NCBI GenBank assembly: GCA_031459855.1
Contig: JAVKHP010000001.1
Location: forward strand, 478,059 to 542,058
Source: Armatimonadota bacterium
GTDB lineage: Bacteria; Sysuimicrobiota; Sysuimicrobiia; Sysuimicrobiales; Humicultoraceae
Length of the DNA: 64,000 nt
Direction of reading: 5' to 3'
Notes under the pieces: generated by a model
Told to the model about the DNA's origin: nothing
Databases searched by the model: none
Seen by the model: the letters and a program-made list of their open reading frames with translations, nothing else
Part shown: positions 63,933 to 64,000 of the stretch, one piece after another
Layout of the letters: each line of letters starts with the position of its first letter
How positions within the stretch are numbered: the stretch's first letter is position 1
Made by a program: the position numbers and the translations under genes

Positions 63933-64000
63933 AATGGCCCGCGTGGCGACCACCGTCCTCCGTCCGCTCCCGCAGCCGGCCCGGCGCCGGGGTGCGTGGA
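63933..64000 (+). CDS. ABC permease, N-terminal start (partial)
   Basis: ATG 63933, 4 nt after the potA-like stop. Reads MARVATTVLRPLPQPARRRG then leaves the window. Too short to classify; position implies the PotB-like permease. Confidence 0.5.

Overview
The window comes from a very GC-rich bacterium whose lineage I cannot fix from sequence alone. A Met-type T-box leader and a c-di-AMP riboswitch point to a Firmicutes/Actinobacteria/Chloroflexi-like (Terrabacteria) background. An RND efflux pair and CcmH-type cytochrome c maturation suggest an organism with a complex envelope and respiratory metabolism. Genes are tightly packed, often with GTG starts and GTGA/ATGA overlaps. No phage, insertion sequence, rRNA operon or CRISPR array was seen.

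Left third (1-15 kb): a TCA-cycle supercluster. On the minus strand are a PuuD-like membrane protein (partial), sucD, a secreted phosphatase/phosphodiesterase, sucC, an FmdB-type zinc ribbon, mdh and icd. Diverging on the plus strand are sdhCD, fumC, a complete E. coli-type frdABCD set, a small alpha/beta-barrel-like protein, sdhAB and an alkyltransferase-like gene. Two complex II-type enzymes are therefore interleaved: the Sdh anchors are separated from sdhAB by fumC and frdABCD.

Middle (15-50 kb): an ArsR-like/HTH/MFS operon; a PIN toxin-antitoxin pair with a promoter-operator on the toxin start; a trehalose-phosphate synthase/phosphatase fusion preceded by a c-di-AMP riboswitch and a 16-bp terminator hairpin; a D-threonine aldolase-like enzyme behind a 69-bp tandem repeat; a PduO adenosyltransferase; an S9 peptidase; a phosphoesterase/CcmH/membrane-protein cluster; an FAD oxidoreductase; an iron alcohol dehydrogenase with a 36-residue zinc-ribbon partner; a sigma factor; an SPW protein; tRNA-Arg; a TetR-controlled RND efflux operon; and a methionine block (T-box, two core-MetE paralogues, metG, tatD, M48 protease). 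Then come a methyltransferase, rsmI, a LOG-like protein and an MrfA-like helicase.

Right part (52.4-64 kb): 52.7-56.1 kb looks foreign and eroded. It holds a truncated RHH/RelE pair, a methyltransferase and an RDD membrane protein separated by integron attC-like sites, followed by fragments of proline-rich, MOSC and ComM/YifB genes that stop just before a tRNA-Leu. After the tRNA, a dipeptide-type ABC system lies in an odd convergent arrangement (dppC plus, dppB and binding protein minus). A GYD-domain protein and an IclR-controlled spermidine/Fe-type ABC transporter run off the right edge.
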